This document shows, piece by piece, positions 12,529 through 12,660 of a stretch of 12,660 bases of DNA; within the stretch, counting starts at the first letter, position 1, and every line of letters starts with the position of its first letter. The stretch is from Fusobacteriaceae bacterium UBA2433. GTDB lineage: Bacteria; Fusobacteriota; Fusobacteriia; Fusobacteriales; Fusobacteriaceae. The notes under the pieces are model-generated. The model was not told the origin of the DNA. It worked only from the letters and a program-made list of their open reading frames with translations, and did not search any database. The translations under genes were made by a program, and so were the position numbers. The DNA lies in contig DDQV01000148.1 in the NCBI GenBank assembly GCA_002342785.1, positions 1 through 12,660 on the forward strand, given 5' to 3'.

Positions 12529-12551
12529 ATGTTATTATTTTATAATAACAT
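12529..12551. promoter_or_regulatory. 23-bp perfect palindrome in a divergent promoter region
   Basis: ATGTTATTAT (12529-12538) and ATAATAACAT (12542-12551) form a 10-bp inverted repeat around TTT. It begins about 15 bp upstream of the nucleoside hydrolase ATG and lies about 45 bp before the edge gene. It is a candidate operator for one or both genes, or a leader hairpin of the hydrolase mRNA. It is superficially like Fur/PerR boxes but matches neither consensus. Confidence 0.45.
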
Positions 12552-12595
12552 ATTAAAAAATATTTTTATAAAAAAATAAATAAAAGGAGGGAAAA

Positions 12596-12660
12596 ATGAA
12601 TGTAGAGATAAAAAAATTTGATGAACTTACAGGTAGGGAGATCTACGAAATATTAAAGAT
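12596..12660 (+). CDS. N-terminus of a GNAT (ElaA-like) acetyltransferase, cut by the window edge
   Basis: Twenty-one codons are visible, starting MNVEIKKFDEL and continuing T-G-R-E-I-Y-E-I-L-K. AGGAGG (12585-12590) is placed five bases before the ATG. The pattern of an acidic strand, KFDEL, then E-I-Y-x-I-L-K matches the start of ElaA-type GNAT N-acetyltransferases, whose next residues are usually an L-R-x-x-V-F-V-V-E-Q block outside this window. The family call rests on a short stretch. Confidence 0.6.
   Translation, partial: MNVEIKKFDELTGREIYEILK

Overview
The window looks like chromosome from a very AT-rich, anaerobic fermenting bacterium. Codon use, A/T-rich intergenic DNA, strong AGGAGG ribosome binding sites and the protein repertoire suggest a fusobacterium (Ilyobacter, Propionigenium, Cetobacterium or Fusobacterium type), with a low-GC clostridium as the alternative. 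This placement is inference, since the window holds no rRNA or other phylogenetic marker. I see no mobile element, CRISPR array or tRNA.

Layout. Bases 1-134 hold a weak terminator-like hairpin and a small triple direct repeat. A minus-strand gene (135-1241) encodes a membrane protein with a long coiled coil and a C-terminal zinc ribbon. Divergent from it is a two-gene plus-strand unit (1539-2899): a conserved protein of unknown function, then a flavodoxin/2[4Fe-4S] ferredoxin fusion. This unit meets the minus-strand pair fdhD-tupA at a bidirectional terminator near 3000. From 4843 to 9221 lies the centrepiece, a plus-strand operon of a selenocysteine formate dehydrogenase (fdhF, with in-frame UGA at 5872 and a bacterial SECIS hairpin directly after it) and an overlapping catalytic [FeFe]-hydrogenase (hydA). 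Two back-to-back terminators separate hydA from a convergent second [FeFe]-hydrogenase of the group B type (9341-10762, minus). Its promoter is excellent and overlaps a 19-bp palindrome. Divergent from it is mobA (11027-11578). It converges, across a shared terminator, on an inosine-uridine type nucleoside hydrolase (11623-12513, minus). The right edge carries the first 21 codons of a GNAT/ElaA-like acetyltransferase.

How the genes fit together. The core is a formate/H2/CO2 module. FdhF and HydA each carry a NuoG-like N-terminal wire of one [2Fe-2S], one His/Cys3 [4Fe-4S] and two ferredoxin [4Fe-4S] clusters, and they are translationally coupled. This suggests a soluble formate:hydrogen complex that lacks the separate HycB-type electron-transfer subunits of the described H2-dependent CO2 reductases. 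The neighbours supply the active site: TupA would capture tungstate, MobA adds GMP to the pterin cofactor, and FdhD sulfurates it for formate dehydrogenase. The group B hydrogenase is separately promoted and may act as an H2-related accessory or sensor-like enzyme; its role is not established here.
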